Assembly (NCBI GenBank): GCA_016165875.1
Contig: JABBOT010000001.1
Span: 45,435,250-45,499,249, forward strand
DNA: 64,000 nucleotides
Reading direction: 5' to 3'
Source: Acanthopleura granulata
Taxonomy: Eukaryota; Mollusca; Polyplacophora; Chitonida; Chitonidae
Shown: positions 63,118-64,000 of the stretch, in pieces
How positions within the stretch are numbered: the first letter of the stretch is position 1
Layout: each line of letters begins with the position of its first letter
Translations under genes and position numbers: made by a program
The notes under the pieces: generated by a model
Told to the model about the DNA's origin: nothing
What the model saw: the letters and a program-made list of their open reading frames with translations, nothing else
Database searches by the model: none

Positions 63118-64000
63118 CTGAAAACAACACTAAAATTATAGGGGTCATTTTTGGGAAGGACAAACCCCCATGTGGAATTCAACTAAAAATGAGGAGCTTT
63201 GCTAGGCCATCACTGGGAAATATGCTTAATAAATGTAACCTTCTTGAAAAAAGGCCCTACTTTTACTGCATTTCTTTAAAATCCCTATCTTTTTCACTGA
63301 AGAAGTTGAAAGACAGGACAAGACATGTGGCAAATGTCTTCAAGCTTTGTCAGGTTTTACAGAAGTAGCTCCTCTCAACACAATATCTATGTCCTAGCAA
63401 TTGGAATTGGTTGCATAGGATTTTCTTGGACTTTTGGTTGGTTCAACATTCTACTGTGGGCCGTGCACAAATATACGCATTAAATAGAAATGACCTTTCA
63501 AACAACATCGAGTTTGTCACACAACATATCTGCTGATACGTTTACCTGCCCCAATAATTTTCAGTCATGCTGTTTATTTGAGTAAATAAAGTGATTTAGC
63601 CTTGTATACTTGGTAGATTTGCTTTTCTCATTTACATAATTTATAAAGAGGTGAATTATCAAGATTTTCTTCATTGATGAAAGTGTGTTACTTCACCTAA
63701 GTTATACATATTACTGTTATCATTACAGTTTTCCTGATTTAAAACCAAACACCTTGACATCTGAAAAAGAAATATTATTTCTATTTGAGCTCAGAAGTAA
63801 GACATCACAATACATGTATAGTAAACTTTTACATTCCATTACATGACTTCATGCACATGACATCATTGAAATATCTAGGTTAGCTGTAGTGGACTAATCT
63901 TGCCGCTGATTGGTCTAAAATTCATGACCTCTGCGGAGGGAGTAAAAGAGACTCTCCACATAAAACATGCCTTTTTTCAGTGGTATCAGGTTACGCAAAA
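63118..64000. other. BRF1 intron, right edge of window
   Basis: The acceptor TTTTCAG at 63118-63124 (minus) is clear. No further BRF1 exon was recognised up to 64000, so the cyclin-fold and zinc-ribbon exons should lie beyond the window. Confidence 0.5.

Noticed and set aside
1..64000. CRISPR arrays, rRNA, riboswitches
   Set aside because: No evenly spaced repeat-spacer pattern or conserved RNA core was seen; the tandem arrays present have no unique spacers.

Overview
The window is animal nuclear DNA, most likely from a mollusc. The evidence is long AT-rich non-coding stretches, GT-AG introns, and many copies of a tRNA-derived SINE whose conserved core and CAATCAAATAAATA tail I associate with molluscs. 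There is also a non-LTR retrotransposon with a (TGAA)n tail and several Tc1-type transposon remains. No bacterial operons, rRNA, tRNA or CRISPR array were seen. The species cannot be told from the sequence.

Layout. 1-21 kb is mostly gene-poor. It holds SINEs, a decayed LINE fragment (9.6-10.0 kb), Tc1/mariner fragments (13.3 and 17.5 kb), an ancient ~0.6 kb tandem duplication (7.4-8.6 kb) and the first two coding exons of an unrecognised minus-strand gene (11.8-12.2 kb). 21.3-27.3 kb is a complete, apparently intact minus-strand LINE: a gag-like ORF1 with three zinc knuckles, and a 1231-residue ORF2 with endonuclease, reverse transcriptase and RNase H. Directly upstream of it is a second, 3'-truncated and dead copy (27.3-29.8 kb), then a fragment of an LTR-retrotransposon gag. 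31.7-33.3 kb is a two-exon host gene for a DEDDh 3'-5' exonuclease resembling the C-terminal domain of PML isoform I. 35-39 kb holds minisatellites, a Tc1-like relic with long inverted arms and an inverted repeat pair.

The right third is one gene on the minus strand: BRF1, the TFIIB-related subunit of RNA polymerase III factor TFIIIB. Eleven coding exons run from 63117 down to the stop at 41310. All splice phases agree, and the joined reading is 457 residues with the 5' exons outside the window. Its introns carry SINEs, minisatellites, a 98-bp tandem array built from one of its own exon ends and splice donors, and a 10.5-kb element in a 12-kb intron.

That element (50128-60662) is the most unusual object here. 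It has terminal inverted repeats of about 145-175 bp flanked by a 6-bp duplication (CTCCAG). It carries eroded genes on both strands, including a packaging-type ATPase, a capsid-like protein, the start of a protein-primed-type DNA polymerase B, small membrane proteins and a fibre-like repeat protein. It is best read as a decayed Polinton/Maverick (adintovirus-like) element. It has internal rearrangements of its own and a SINE nested inside it. Function assignments inside it rest on recalled family resemblance and need a profile search.
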